From: Levilactobacillus paucivorans
GTDB lineage: Bacteria; Bacillota; Bacilli; Lactobacillales; Lactobacillaceae
Length of the DNA: 64,000 nucleotides
Assembly: GCF_001437125.1 (NCBI RefSeq)
Contig: NZ_JQCA01000004.1
Span: 1-64,000 of the forward strand
Direction of reading: 5' to 3'
Below, in pieces: positions 8,070 to 16,086 of this stretch. The position numbers and the translations under genes were made by a program. The notes under the pieces were generated by a model. It saw only the letters and a program-made list of their open reading frames with translations, made no database searches and was not told where the DNA came from. Numbering within the stretch: position 1 is the first letter of the stretch; every line of letters starts with the position of its first letter.

Positions 8070-8647
8070 GCGGAAAGGAATTAAGAGTTGTGAGATTCAG
8101 TTTTTCAGATTCAAATCTAGTTGGTAACTGCTTCAAGAAACCGATTTCCGTTTTGACGCGAGACAGGTTTTACGATTCAGGATCCCGCACCATTGAAAAA
8201 AGTTTTTGACAACTCAGATAACCCTTCTAAAGAACTCTAGTAGCTTCAGGTACCAGGTTACAGTTTCATCAACAACTTAATATCTGTTTTAAGCTTAGCG
8301 CTTGACGAAAGCGTGGATGTTTCCAAAGATTAGACGACAGTTCCAGAATTTCACTAGAGCTCCTATGTTACGGTGACAGAGGTCATGCAAGGATTTCAAC
8401 AAGAATCGTTATAGCGTGTTCTGTTAGGGTAATGAAGGCATTAAGAAAATTGATTCAAGCTGAGACGATAGCCAGAAATTAAATAATATGAGAACGGCTG
8501 TGACAGCTCAGTTGGAAAAATATAGTTATGAGGCGATTAAGAATTAAATTGATTACGAAACGGGAATTTAGTAGTAATCACAACCTCCTTTCCGTGAGTT
8601 AGCGGACTTCAAGTCATCTTCATTTCAAACTTGAAGTTCGTTTTTTT
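8070..8647 (+). ncRNA. Candidate large structured RNA, about 580 nt, under CcpA control
   Basis: No ORF of useful length exists on either strand. The predicted 5' end pairs with the 3' end: CGGAAAGGA (8071-8079) with TCCTTTCCG (8586-8594), and GTTGTGA (8087-8093) with TCACAAC (8578-8584), 16 bp in all. Local hairpins such as GATTAC (8551-8556)/GTAATC (8574-8579) and GCTG/CAGC near 8500 are also present. An intrinsic terminator follows. A closing helix joining the two ends of a 500-nt ORF-free transcript is typical of giant bacterial RNAs (GOLLD, ROOL, OLE). I cannot tell whether it belongs to one of them. Confidence 0.65.
8606..8647 (+). terminator. Terminator of the large RNA
   Basis: ACTTCAAGT (8606-8614) pairs perfectly with ACTTGAAGT (8629-8637), followed by TCG and seven Ts. 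Confidence 0.85.
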
Positions 8648-8672
8648 ATGCACTTTTTTTAATTTTTAAAAA

Positions 8673-8936
8673 TTAATTTTTCACGACATACAGCTGGTTA
8701 TGGCCGATGATGACGGGGATAACACCCGCGTAGGTGCCAACAGTCCCCTCTATCCGTTGGTTATAGGGGGACTTATTCTTCAGAAGATCCATTACCAGTG
8801 TGAATTGATTGGCGTCCGGGATAAATCCACTGGTCATGATAAGAGTGACAGGTGGGGTGTGGTAGGTCTGTCCGAGTGACCAGTCCGTTTCAGGTTGCTG
8901 GCAGCCAGAAGACAGGGGAGCCCCAGTCCACCACAA
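8673..8936 (-). pseudogene. Possible remnant or small unknown ORF
   Basis: An open frame of up to 87 codons on the minus strand ends in a plausible protein-like stretch (GTYAGVIPVIIGHNQLYVVKN, last part). The only long start is TTG at 8936 with no Shine-Dalgarno sequence. The N-terminal third looks like random translation. It may be the decayed C-terminal end of a small secreted or beta-rich protein. I do not recognise it, and it could be a chance ORF. Confidence 0.3.
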
Positions 8937-9132
8937 GTCCGATCGATTACGGAGATCCTAGACCAATTGGAACCGCTTACCAATTGTATCAGTTTTGTTC
9001 GGCTATTTTTGAGCAGGAACTTATTGTTCAGTTATCCATCATCTGACCGGTTTAGCGGTCGAAATTAACCCGATCCCAGCACTTGAGTAAATGAGATCGC
9101 TATTATAAATGTATAAATGTAACGTAAACCGT

Positions 9133-9160
9133 TTGACGAAAAAGAAAACGTTTTCGTCAA
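9133..9160 (+). promoter_or_regulatory. LacI-family-type palindromic operator
   Basis: TTGACGAAAA (9133-9142) and TTTTCGTCAA (9151-9160) form an inverted repeat. Inside it, GAAAACGTTTTC (9144-9155) is a perfect palindrome with the central CG typical of LacI-family operators. It lies about 95 bases upstream of the promoter for the nucleoside block. No LacI-family gene is in the window. The rest of 8937-9346 holds no gene. Confidence 0.55.
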
Positions 9161-9253
9161 TATCCGTGATCTGCCGCGATTCTTAGAGTCGCAAGGATCG
9201 TTAAGGGGCGTAATGTTCGGAAATGAGTTTCTCAGAAATTATGCAATCAGCCA

Positions 9254-9282
9254 TTTACAGGCGGCGATGGAAACGGTATATT
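9254..9282 (+). promoter_or_regulatory. SigA promoter of the nucleoside block
   Basis: TTTACA (9254-9259), 17 bases, TATATT (9277-9282). Predicted start near 9290, about 57 bases before the GTG at 9347. Confidence 0.8.
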
Positions 9283-9346
9283 ATTACTAGACCGAAATTT
9301 TGCCAACGTCGTTTTTGACGGGGTGGTTACGAAGGAGTGAGCAACG

Positions 9347-10171
9347 GTGGCTTTTCATCGCATCTTTGTTATTGATTTTGCCGGCTTAGGCTTAGGCGAA
9401 GCCCCCGACGCTAACCGCTTTCAATCCGTTGGCGCAGATACAATTGGACATGTGGCGGCTAGTTGGTCGGGTAAACTAAATCTTCCAACATTACAGCGCT
9501 TGGGCCTCGGAAACATTCGGGTTGACCATCCGCTACCGGGCGTCCCACCCATCGAACATCCCGACGGCTTCTTTGGCCGTTTGCACATGGCCGCCAGTGA
9601 TAATGGGCGTGCCACGGGCTTACGGGAGATGTGGGACTACACCGGGGAGACCCGGACCCGCAGCGTGTTCGATACATTACCGGTGGCAGGTTATCCCGTA
9701 ACTGTTGCCGGCCCTTTCCTTAGCTACCTGCAAACGCAGGACACCGTCGAACGATTCCAGATTGGCAGTAATCAGGATGCCTTCCGCGTCCTGTACGACC
9801 AGCTTTATCGACCAGCCTCTGGGGTGGCCACGGTGATGCTCCCGGAATTTCGTTTCGCGGGTGAGGAAGGGAACGTTGGGGAGTTTGGGAAGGCGTTGAT
9901 GAACGCCGACCACTACCTGGCGCAGGTCATGAATGACATGGGGGCTAACGACCTCCTCATCCTGACCGCCACGCACGCCGGGGACCCGACCATGCCGGGT
10001 AAGCCGACGCGCGAGTACTTGCCGCTGATTGCCTATTCGCCATCACGGCCGAGCGCCCACGCCTTAGGCATTCGTCGGACGTTAGCGGATGTCGGGGCCA
10101 CGGTACTTGAGAACTTCGGTTTGGCCCGTAACGCAGCCGGACATAGCTTTATGAATGAATTAACCCAATAA
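9347..10171 (+). CDS. Phosphopentomutase (DeoB)-like protein, degenerate active site
   Basis: DeoB moves phosphate between C1 and C5 of ribose or deoxyribose. The N-terminus (FVIDFAGLGLGEAPDA, D10) and the C-terminal third match the DeoB fold, and T90 aligns with the phospho-threonine. But it is 274 aa instead of about 390. The usual DHG metal motif reads THA (T209, H210), the TDHTRE motif reads KPTRE, and the D...GHRRD segment is replaced by FRFAGEEG. Several of the two-metal ligands are therefore gone, so mutase activity is doubtful. The start is GTG with GAAGGAG 8 bases upstream. It sits first in a run of nucleoside transport and cleavage genes, so a regulatory or altered sugar-phosphate role is inferred. 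Confidence 0.75.
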   Translation: MAFHRIFVIDFAGLGLGEAPDANRFQSVGADTIGHVAASWSGKLNLPTLQRLGLGNIRVDHPLPGVPPIEHPDGFFGRLHMAASDNGRATGLREMWDYTGETRTRSVFDTLPVAGYPVTVAGPFLSYLQTQDTVERFQIGSNQDAFRVLYDQLYRPASGVATVMLPEFRFAGEEGNVGEFGKALMNADHYLAQVMNDMGANDLLILTATHAGDPTMPGKPTREYLPLIAYSPSRPSAHALGIRRTLADVGATVLENFGLARNAAGHSFMNELTQ

Positions 10172-10204
10172 TAAAACGCAGCACGTTAAACTAAGCACCA
10201 TGAA

Positions 10205-10340
10205 AGGAGGTGAGGGGCACAGCATCGCAGGAACATTTTCGACCAACCAGGGGTCGTGTAGATCGTCAGAAGAAAGAGTCATCAATTATTCAAGTCCCTT
10301 CGCAGGGACCTATTCACCAATTCTCTGACGAATACGATCC
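10205..10340 (+). ncRNA. Possible structured leader before the nucleoside transporter
   Basis: TCGTCAGA (10263-10270) pairs with TCTGACGA (10324-10331) around GTCCC/GGGAC (10294-10309); CGACC (10240-10244) pairs with GGTCG (10252-10256). The stretch between 10172 and 10466 has no convincing ORF; the 64-codon frame from GTG 10210 overlaps its own Shine-Dalgarno sequence. It may be a leader controlling the transporter. The class is not recognised. Confidence 0.35.
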
Positions 10341-10466
10341 GGGCGTCGACACCGCGATGAACGTTTCAACAACTGTGGTACATAGATTCTTAGAGACCAC
10401 TTAACGGTTTGTTTTAAAACTGACGGGTCGTCGGTTAAAAAAATTCGGAAAGAGGTATTTCGACCA

Positions 10467-11723
10467 ATGATTTTTATTAACATGTTAGGGGTACTTGTTT
10501 ACCTCGCCATTGCGTTCTTGTTCTCGAAGAACAAGAAAAAGATCAACTGGAAGTCAACTGTTATTGTTTTGGTATTGAACCTTGTCTTAGCTTGGTTCTT
10601 CACTAGTTTCCAAATCGGACAAGACATCGTTAAGGGTGCCGCCGATGGTTTCAACTGGTTAGTCCAAGTTGCCTACCAAGGGATTGTCTTCGCCTTACCT
10701 AACTGGGTAACGCCACAATTCGGTGGGACTGCTAAGTCCATGAACTTCATTACCAGTTCACTCTTACCAATCCTCTTGGTTGTTCCAATGTTCGATATCT
10801 TGACTTACATCGGGGTATTACCTTGGATCATCAAGTGGGTCGGCCGTGGCTTATCCTTCATTACTGGCCAACCTAAGTTCGAATCATTCTTCTCTGTTGA
10901 AATGATGTTCTTAGGGAACACTGAAGCCCTTGCCGTTTCTCAATTGCAATTAAAGACGATGCGTAAGGAACGTAACTTAACCCTTGCCATGATGTCCATG
11001 TCATGTATCACTGCTTCTATCTTGGGTGCATATACCCAAATGGTTCCAGGTCAATTCGTTTTGACGGCCGTTCCAATTAACATCTTGAACGCCATCATCG
11101 TCACGAACATCTTGAACCCTGTCGAAGTTACGCCTGAAGAAGACACGATTGCTAAGATCGGTGGTTCTAGTTCAGTTGCTGCTGAAGACGGTGAAGTTGA
11201 AGCTGACGGTCGCCGCGAACCATTCTTCTCATTCTTGGGTGACTCCATCATGGGTGCCGGCCGTTTGATCTTAATCATCGCTGGTAACGTTATTGCCTTC
11301 GTTGCCTTAGCTGCTTTGATTGACAAGTTACTTGGCTTGATTAGCCCAGTATTATCTCTGGAACACATCTTAGGGGTAATCATGTTCCCATTTGCATGGT
11401 TAATGGGTCTGGACGTTCACGATGCCTTCGGTTTTGCCCAATACATGGGGACGAAGTTGGTTACCAACGAATTCGTTGTCATGGGTAAGATTACCGGTAC
11501 CATCAACACGAACGCCTTCTCACCTCACTACCGTGCCATCTTGACTGTCTTCTTGACTTCATTCGCTAACTTCTCAACTACTGGGATGATTATCGGTTGT
11601 TTCAAGGGGATCGTTGACCGCGAAAACAACGAACTTATCTCCAGAAACGTTGGTTACATGCTTCTTTCCGGGATTCTGGTTTCCTTACTTTCAGCCGGTA
11701 TGGTTGGATTATTCGTTTGGTAA
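10467..11723 (+). CDS. CNT/NupC-family nucleoside transporter
   Basis: A concentrative nucleoside transporter of 418 aa, which imports nucleosides with protons or sodium through the membrane. Eight or more hydrophobic helices are visible. Family marks are the gate region (VEMMFLGNTEALAVSQ), MTASILGAY-like segment (CITASILGAYTQMVPG), and the late FANFSTTGMIIG segment. A charged loop lies near residues 220-250. ATG at 10467 has AAAGAGG 11 bases upstream. The codon bias shows high expression. It lies between the DeoB-like gene and a purine permease. The exact substrate range is not visible. Confidence 0.9.
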   Translation: MIFINMLGVLVYLAIAFLFSKNKKKINWKSTVIVLVLNLVLAWFFTSFQIGQDIVKGAADGFNWLVQVAYQGIVFALPNWVTPQFGGTAKSMNFITSSLLPILLVVPMFDILTYIGVLPWIIKWVGRGLSFITGQPKFESFFSVEMMFLGNTEALAVSQLQLKTMRKERNLTLAMMSMSCITASILGAYTQMVPGQFVLTAVPINILNAIIVTNILNPVEVTPEEDTIAKIGGSSSVAAEDGEVEADGRREPFFSFLGDSIMGAGRLILIIAGNVIAFVALAALIDKLLGLISPVLSLEHILGVIMFPFAWLMGLDVHDAFGFAQYMGTKLVTNEFVVMGKITGTINTNAFSPHYRAILTVFLTSFANFSTTGMIIGCFKGIVDRENNELISRNVGYMLLSGILVSLLSAGMVGLFVW

Positions 11724-11755
11724 ACCCGATTCAAATAGCTTAACGTTTTAAAATT

Positions 11756-11787
11756 GATAGCCCAGGGCCAATGGCTTCTGGGCTATC
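11756..11787 (+). other. Hairpin after the nucleoside transporter
   Basis: GATAGCCCAGG pairs with a CTGGGCTATC arm over 10-11 bp around a short loop. There is no T-run, so it may be an mRNA 3'-end stabiliser or processing site and not an intrinsic terminator. Confidence 0.5.
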
Positions 11788-11806
11788 TGTGTCAGCGAAT
11801 CTAGGT

Positions 11807-11970
11807 TATACTAGAAGGACAGCGACAAAACGAGGTTCTCTCGTGATGTCAGTCCGGGTGCCGACCTTCCATGCGGGAGTGAAACCCAGCCGAATGGGTG
11901 AAAGCATTCGGTTGCAATGCCCGATAAAGTACGTACGTCGGGTAATGACGTATTGAAAGATAGGAAATTA
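11807..11970 (+). promoter_or_regulatory. Promoter and leader with alternative folds before the purine permease
   Basis: TATACT at 11807-11812 is a likely -10. The leader contains ACCCA/TGGGT (11884-11898), GCATT/AATGC (11904-11920) and CCCGA (11920-11924)/TCGGG (11938-11942) hairpins. An alternative perfect 7-bp helix, CCGAATG (11890-11896) with CATTCGG (11905-11911), excludes the first two. Two exclusive folds before a base transporter suggest ligand control. The purine and PRPP riboswitch consensus sequences are not present. Confidence 0.45.
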
Positions 11971-11975
11971 ATCTA

Positions 11976-13289
11976 ATGGATAAGCAACAAACGCAAGCCG
12001 ACTTAGCGAACGAAATGACGTTACGCGAAGCCTTGCGAAACAAGGATGTCGTCCGTAACGAAATAATCGCGGGGATCACCGGTTTCTTCGCCATCTCCTA
12101 CATTATTATCGTTAATCCGCTGATTCTTAAGGATGCCGGGATCCCCACGGATCTCAGTGTCTTCGCGACCATCTTCTCCTCGGTGATTGGGTGTCTGGTC
12201 ATGGCCTTCTGGGCCAATGTGCCAATCATTCTGACACCGGGGATGGGGGTCAACGCCTTCTTTACCTACACCATCGTGGTGAACATGGGTCTGAGTTGGC
12301 AGGAAGCCCTCGGGATCGCGGCCGTGGCGAGTTTCGTTTATATGTTAATCGCCTTTACGAAGGTGGCGACGATTCTTTCCACGGCAATACCCGAATCGCT
12401 GAAGAGCGGGATTACCGCAGGGATTGGTCTGTTCCTAGTCGAGATTGGCTTGGAAAAGGCGGGTCTCATCGTGGCGGGTAAGTCGTCGCTGATTGTGTTG
12501 GGAGATCTCACCAAACCCACACCACTCCTGGCCTTGTTCGGGTTGGTGTTGAGCCTGGTCCTCTACATCCGTAAGGTGAAGGGGAACTTCTTCATCGCGA
12601 TCATTGCGACCAGCCTGTTAGCCTTCTTCTTCGGCGTTAAGGATAGTGACACGCCTAAGGTTGATTTGGCGCGGTTAGGTCAGTACCACGAGATTTTATT
12701 TAAAAATGACTTCTCACACTGGCTCAGCACGCCGTTCATCCTGGCGGCCTTCTCGATGACTATGATTCTGGTCTTCGAGTCGATGGGGCTCTTACAGGGC
12801 CTCCTACCCAACCAAAAGAAGTTCAAGAAGACCTTCGAGGGTAGCGCCATCACCACTTTCTTCTCCGGCTTCCTGGGCACCAGCCCAACCGTTGCCGCCG
12901 CAGAAAGTGCCTCGGGTATCGAGAGTGGGGGTCGGACCGGCCTGATGGCCTTAGTGGCCGCGGTCATGTTTGGCCTCTCCCTCATCTTCGTGCCGTTGTT
13001 GGCCTATGTGCCTTCCGCGGCGATTGCGCCCGTGATTGTGATTACCGGTGCGATCATGATGGCTGCCATCGGGAACATTAAGATGGCAGACTTCTCCGAA
13101 TGGTTCCCAGCCTTTCTAATCATTGTGCTGATTCCATTTACCAATAGTATTTCAACCGGATTAGCCTTCGGGTTTGTGTGTTATCCGGTAATGAAGCTGG
13201 CCTTGGGTCAAGGCAAACGCCTGACTTGGCCGGTCTACCTGTTGGGTGGGCTATTCCTACTCGACCTGGTATTTAGTGCCCTGTTGTAA
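11976..13289 (+). CDS. AzgA-type purine (guanine/hypoxanthine/adenine) permease
   Basis: A 437-aa member of the NCS2 family, AzgA/PbuG branch, importing purine bases with protons. About 12-14 hydrophobic segments are visible. Family motifs are GMGVNAFFTYTIV at about 93-105, the ESLKSGITAGIG segment, and the TSPTVAAAESASGIESGGRTG motif region near 307, which forms the substrate site with its acidic residues. ATG at 11976 with AGGAAA upstream. It lies next to nucleoside transport and hydrolysis genes, so bases released by the hydrolase and bases taken up here feed the same salvage pool. Which purine is preferred cannot be read. Confidence 0.9.
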   Translation: MDKQQTQADLANEMTLREALRNKDVVRNEIIAGITGFFAISYIIIVNPLILKDAGIPTDLSVFATIFSSVIGCLVMAFWANVPIILTPGMGVNAFFTYTIVVNMGLSWQEALGIAAVASFVYMLIAFTKVATILSTAIPESLKSGITAGIGLFLVEIGLEKAGLIVAGKSSLIVLGDLTKPTPLLALFGLVLSLVLYIRKVKGNFFIAIIATSLLAFFFGVKDSDTPKVDLARLGQYHEILFKNDFSHWLSTPFILAAFSMTMILVFESMGLLQGLLPNQKKFKKTFEGSAITTFFSGFLGTSPTVAAAESASGIESGGRTGLMALVAAVMFGLSLIFVPLLAYVPSAAIAPVIVITGAIMMAAIGNIKMADFSEWFPAFLIIVLIPFTNSISTGLAFGFVCYPVMKLALGQGKRLTWPVYLLGGLFLLDLVFSALL

Positions 13290-13367
13290 TGACAGGGTTT
13301 TACTCAAGGGTTAAACGTAAGCGGTTTCGGCCGCTGTTAAAAACCAAATTTTCATTGGGAGGAAATA

Positions 13368-14285
13368 ATGATGACTACAAAGATTATTATGGATACTGAC
13401 CCAGGAATTGATGATGCTGCTGCCTTAACGATGGCGATCAACGACCCAAGCATTGACTTGAAGCTGATCACGACTGTTGCAGGTAACGTCACTGTCGACA
13501 AGACCACGATCAACGCACAGAAGATCGTACGTTTCTTCAATGCGAACATCCCAGTTGCCGCTGGTGCCGAACAACCACTCTTCAAGGACTTTGAAGACGC
13601 TGCTCGGATTCACGGTGAATCAGGGATGCCTGGTTACGACTTCCCAACCGACCTGCCTAAGCCATTAGACAAGACGGCCGTCGAAGCTCTCCATGATGAA
13701 ATCATGGCTAGTGACGAACCAATTACCTTGGTTCCAACTGGCTCATACACCAACATTGCTTTACTCTTCTCTGAATACCCAGAAGTTAAGAGCCACATCG
13801 AACGGATCGTTGCCATGGGTGGTGCCTTAGGTAAGGGTAACATGACGAGTGCCGCTGAATTCAACGTCTTCACCGACCCAGATGCAGCCGCTATCGTTTA
13901 CAAGTCTGGTATTCCAATCGTGATGGTTGGCCTGGACATTACCATGAAGGCTCTCTTAACTCACGACAGCATCGAAGAATTACCAAAGATTAGCGAAACT
14001 GGTAAGATGTTGCATGACATTATCATCAATGATGGTGATAACAACAGCAACGGGATTGCGATGCACGATGTGAACACCATCTTCTACTTACTTCACCCAG
14101 AAGCAATTACCACTGAAGACATGTGGATCGACGTGGTTACCACTGGCGCTGCCATTGGTGAAACTGTCGGTGACATCCGAGGTGCTTACCATGATGGCAA
14201 GACCAATGCCAAGGTTTCCGTTGACATTGATGCCGCTGCCTTCAACAAGTGGTTCCTCGAAGAAGTTCGCGCTATTAAGAACTAG
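13368..14285 (+). CDS. Inosine-uridine-type nucleoside hydrolase
   Basis: This enzyme splits ribonucleosides into base and ribose. The calcium-binding DTDPGIDDA motif is at residues 9-17, with a second metal-site region at EFNVFTDPDAA and the late active-site HDVNTI motif near residue 228. Length (305 aa) is normal for the IunH/Rih family. Start ATG 13368 or 13371 has GGGAGGAAAT just upstream. Codon use shows high expression. It lies 78 bases behind the purine permease and may be co-transcribed, followed by a terminator. Base preference (purine, pyrimidine or both) is not certain. Confidence 0.92.
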   Translation: MMTTKIIMDTDPGIDDAAALTMAINDPSIDLKLITTVAGNVTVDKTTINAQKIVRFFNANIPVAAGAEQPLFKDFEDAARIHGESGMPGYDFPTDLPKPLDKTAVEALHDEIMASDEPITLVPTGSYTNIALLFSEYPEVKSHIERIVAMGGALGKGNMTSAAEFNVFTDPDAAAIVYKSGIPIVMVGLDITMKALLTHDSIEELPKISETGKMLHDIIINDGDNNSNGIAMHDVNTIFYLLHPEAITTEDMWIDVVTTGAAIGETVGDIRGAYHDGKTNAKVSVDIDAAAFNKWFLEEVRAIKN

Positions 14286-14308
14286 TCTTCGTTACTTACA
14301 GAATTCCG

Positions 14309-14340
14309 AAGAGTCCGGGAGAGATCCTGGGCTCTTTTTC
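14309..14340 (+). terminator. Terminator of the nucleoside hydrolase
   Basis: AAGAGTCC...GGGCTCTT stem with an inner GGGA/TCCT pairing, followed by Ts. Confidence 0.8.
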
Positions 14341-14511
14341 TGTGGGGTGAAGGCTCGATACACAAACTCTACGGAAACAGGTAGGTATTCTAAAGAGAAA
14401 TAACACTTGTGTCCAGTAATATTAAGTCGTGTTTAGATGCGGGAAGTCTATGATTCTTCTTTATTCAGAAATGTGCCCTATCTGAAACATAGGCGCATTA
14501 GCGAGGCGCTG

Positions 14512-14545
14512 AAAGGCCAATTCATTTGCGAATTGGCCTTTTTTG
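14512..14545 (+). terminator. Terminator, possibly of a small RNA
   Basis: AAAGGCCAATTC (14512-14523) pairs perfectly with GAATTGGCCTTT (14530-14541), followed by Ts. It lies 230 bases after the hydrolase, which already has a terminator, so a short ORF-free transcript from about 14430 may end here. No clear promoter for it was found. Confidence 0.7.
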
Positions 14546-14670
14546 AATTTCTTTCGAAAAAAGTGACACGAGACGTCAAAACTGACATTATGTGACAGTC
14601 CAAATTGGGATAATAGCCTCAGTAAGTAACCCCAAGTGATGGGGAATTAATAAAAAAGGTGGTTATTATT

Positions 14671-15453
14671 ATGGCAACAACGAAGGAAATTTGTGAAAAA
14701 TTAATGGCAGTCAAAACAGGTTTCACGGCTCCTAGTGAATCGCATCCCGGTGAACTAAGAGACCTGACGTTAGCTGATATTGGGTCATTTTTGACCTATA
14801 AGAATCGGCCTGACATGGCGACGATTGAAGCACGCATGGCAGCCGACCAGACTGAACTCAAGCCGCGAGCCGTCACCGACGCGTTGAAGCTGGACTATAA
14901 CTTCCCAACAGAAGCCTTTGCGGCAGAACCTGTCTTTAACCGGAACTGTCTCTTCTTAGCCCTGAACATTTCGCGGCGAGAAAAGAATATCTTCGAAGGT
15001 AAAGAATGGTACAACTTCCATGAAATTGATCCGAAAGGGTCTGCGCTGACCCACGTCTTCAACCTGGCTATGATGACGAACCATGACGTCTTCCGTGGCT
15101 GTTACGTGACCGATATTCTGAAAAACACGATTGAAACGGAAGCGTCCAAGGTTGTGAAGGCCTTCAACAAGCCACGCGATGCCGAACACGAGGAAGCCTA
15201 TCGCAAGAGTGCCAATCTCTTTATTCAAGAATGCGCCATCGTTCAGCCAAAACATTTGGTTGTCATGGGTGGGGATGTCGCTTCCGTTGTGACGCAAATG
15301 AAGAAGGATGGCCTGTTCGATCAAGCGCCAGATGTCGCCGCATTGGTAGAAAACTTAACGAAGGTTGATCATTATGCCAGCCGCTCAAATTCTACTGACT
15401 ACTACATCAACTTGTTTGATGAGGACGGCAACTTGAACCTGCAAGAAAGCTAA
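14671..15453 (+). CDS. Unrecognised protein with uracil-DNA-glycosylase-like features
   Basis: About 260 aa, soluble. The order of motifs recalls the uracil-DNA glycosylase superfamily: a strand with NCLFLALNIS (about 91-100), a central GCYVTDILKN (about 143-152), then FIQECAIVQPKHLVVMGGD (about 184-202) where glycosylases have a helix, PK and a LG/MG strand, and a late VDHYASR near the usual H-P-S loop. The catalytic residues do not match any family I know well, so this is a fold guess. ATG at 14671 has AAGGTGG 8 bases upstream; the GTG at 14659 lies within that sequence. The promoter region has TGACA repeats and GATAAT. Confidence 0.55.
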   Translation: MATTKEICEKLMAVKTGFTAPSESHPGELRDLTLADIGSFLTYKNRPDMATIEARMAADQTELKPRAVTDALKLDYNFPTEAFAAEPVFNRNCLFLALNISRREKNIFEGKEWYNFHEIDPKGSALTHVFNLAMMTNHDVFRGCYVTDILKNTIETEASKVVKAFNKPRDAEHEEAYRKSANLFIQECAIVQPKHLVVMGGDVASVVTQMKKDGLFDQAPDVAALVENLTKVDHYASRSNSTDYYINLFDEDGNLNLQES

Positions 15454-15475
15454 GACGCCGCTTTTGTTACACAAC

Positions 15476-15530
15476 CTTTACGTAAATGGGTACAGTTTCA
15501 TACAGAAATCACACATAGGTCGTGTAGAAT
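15476..15530 (+). promoter_or_regulatory. Activator-type promoter 1 with LytTR-like direct repeats
   Basis: The palindrome TTTACGTAAA is followed by a second half-like repeat, TACAGAAAT, 22 bases start to start, then a poor -35 and TAGAAT (15525-15530). The layout is that of promoters activated by LytTR-type response regulators (direct repeats two helical turns apart, known from the pln boxes TACGTTAAT). The whole 55-base block recurs at 15895. Confidence 0.5.
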
Positions 15531-15535
15531 TAACA

Positions 15536-15777
15536 ACAGTTGAAGTGAAGAGATTTAGTTATTTGTAGCCTTTTTGAGAATTGGTTACGGTGAGTCCGAA
15601 TCTGTTTACTTCTTGAATGAAATGAGTTATTTTTAACTTGAGGAAGTCACTAGACTTCTATTCTAAAACGATAATTTATAGGTGATTCTCTACCGTAAGT
15701 GAGAGGCTTAAGATAGGCGATTCTCTGCCATAAGTGAGAGATTTAACTTTTAGGGGCTGACTTTCAGCCCCTTTTTG
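15536..15777 (+). ncRNA. Candidate small RNA with a 35-nt tandem repeat
   Basis: It runs from promoter 1 to an intrinsic terminator. No ORF longer than a few codons with a ribosome site is present. Hairpin GAAGTC/GACTTC lies near 15643-15656. Two near-identical 35-nt units (15679-15713 and 15714-15748) each carry GATTCTCT, an unpaired CCGTAAG or CCATAAG loop, and GTGAGAG. Repeated identical loops are typical of RNAs that bind a protein or several mRNA copies. It is followed 120 bases later by a peptide gene with the same promoter. Confidence 0.5.
15752..15777 (+). terminator. Terminator of the candidate small RNA
   Basis: AGGGGCTGA (15752-15760) pairs perfectly with TCAGCCCCT (15764-15772), then Ts. 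Confidence 0.9.
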
Positions 15778-15894
15778 TTGCCTAAATAAGGAGATAGTAT
15801 GCGTGCGATTAGTTTACGTGCACTCGGATAATATCTCCTATTGTCAGATGGGTCGCTCATAGTAAATGGTTTTAGCTGAAAATTGATACAAATT

Positions 15895-15950
15895 CTTTAC
15901 GTAAACGAGTGTCATTTCCATACGAAATCAATACATTGACCGCGTATGAT
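15895..15950 (+). promoter_or_regulatory. Activator-type promoter 2, copy of promoter 1
   Basis: CTTTACGTAAAC, then CATAC-GAAATCA, then TATGAT (15945-15950). It aligns with promoter 1 over about 58 bases with few changes and one compensating 1-base shift. The spacing between the palindrome and GAAATCA is 26 bases in both. Confidence 0.5.
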
Positions 15951-15982
15951 AAAAGGTAAATCAAGGGGAAGAGGATGATCGT

Positions 15983-16075
15983 ATGTCCGCTACGGAATTC
16001 GATACCTTAATCTTACTGATTATCACGTGGTTACCGATGCTTTGGTTTTCCCGACCACCAAAGCGTCACAACTAG
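15983..16075 (+). CDS. 30-residue hydrophobic peptide
   Basis: Too short for usual gene calling. The product starts MSATEFD, has a membrane-spanning stretch of about 16 residues (TLILLIITWLPMLWFS), and ends in a basic tail (RPPKRHN). That is the layout of small membrane toxins of type I systems, or of tiny regulatory membrane proteins. AAGGGGAAGAGG is 7-17 bases upstream of the ATG. It has its own promoter and a strong terminator 11 bases after the stop, which supports it being a real gene. No double-glycine leader is present, so a classical bacteriocin is unlikely. Confidence 0.6.
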   Translation: MSATEFDTLILLIITWLPMLWFSRPPKRHN

Positions 16076-16086
16076 CTAGTACATCT

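Noticed and set aside
10210-10404. 64-codon ORF between the DeoB-like gene and the transporter
   Set aside because: Its GTG overlaps the AAAGGAGG that would be its ribosome site, its composition looks random, and it covers a hairpin-rich stretch.
15679-15748. Two 35-nt repeats as a CRISPR array
   Set aside because: The units are directly adjacent with no spacer, and no cas genes exist in the window.
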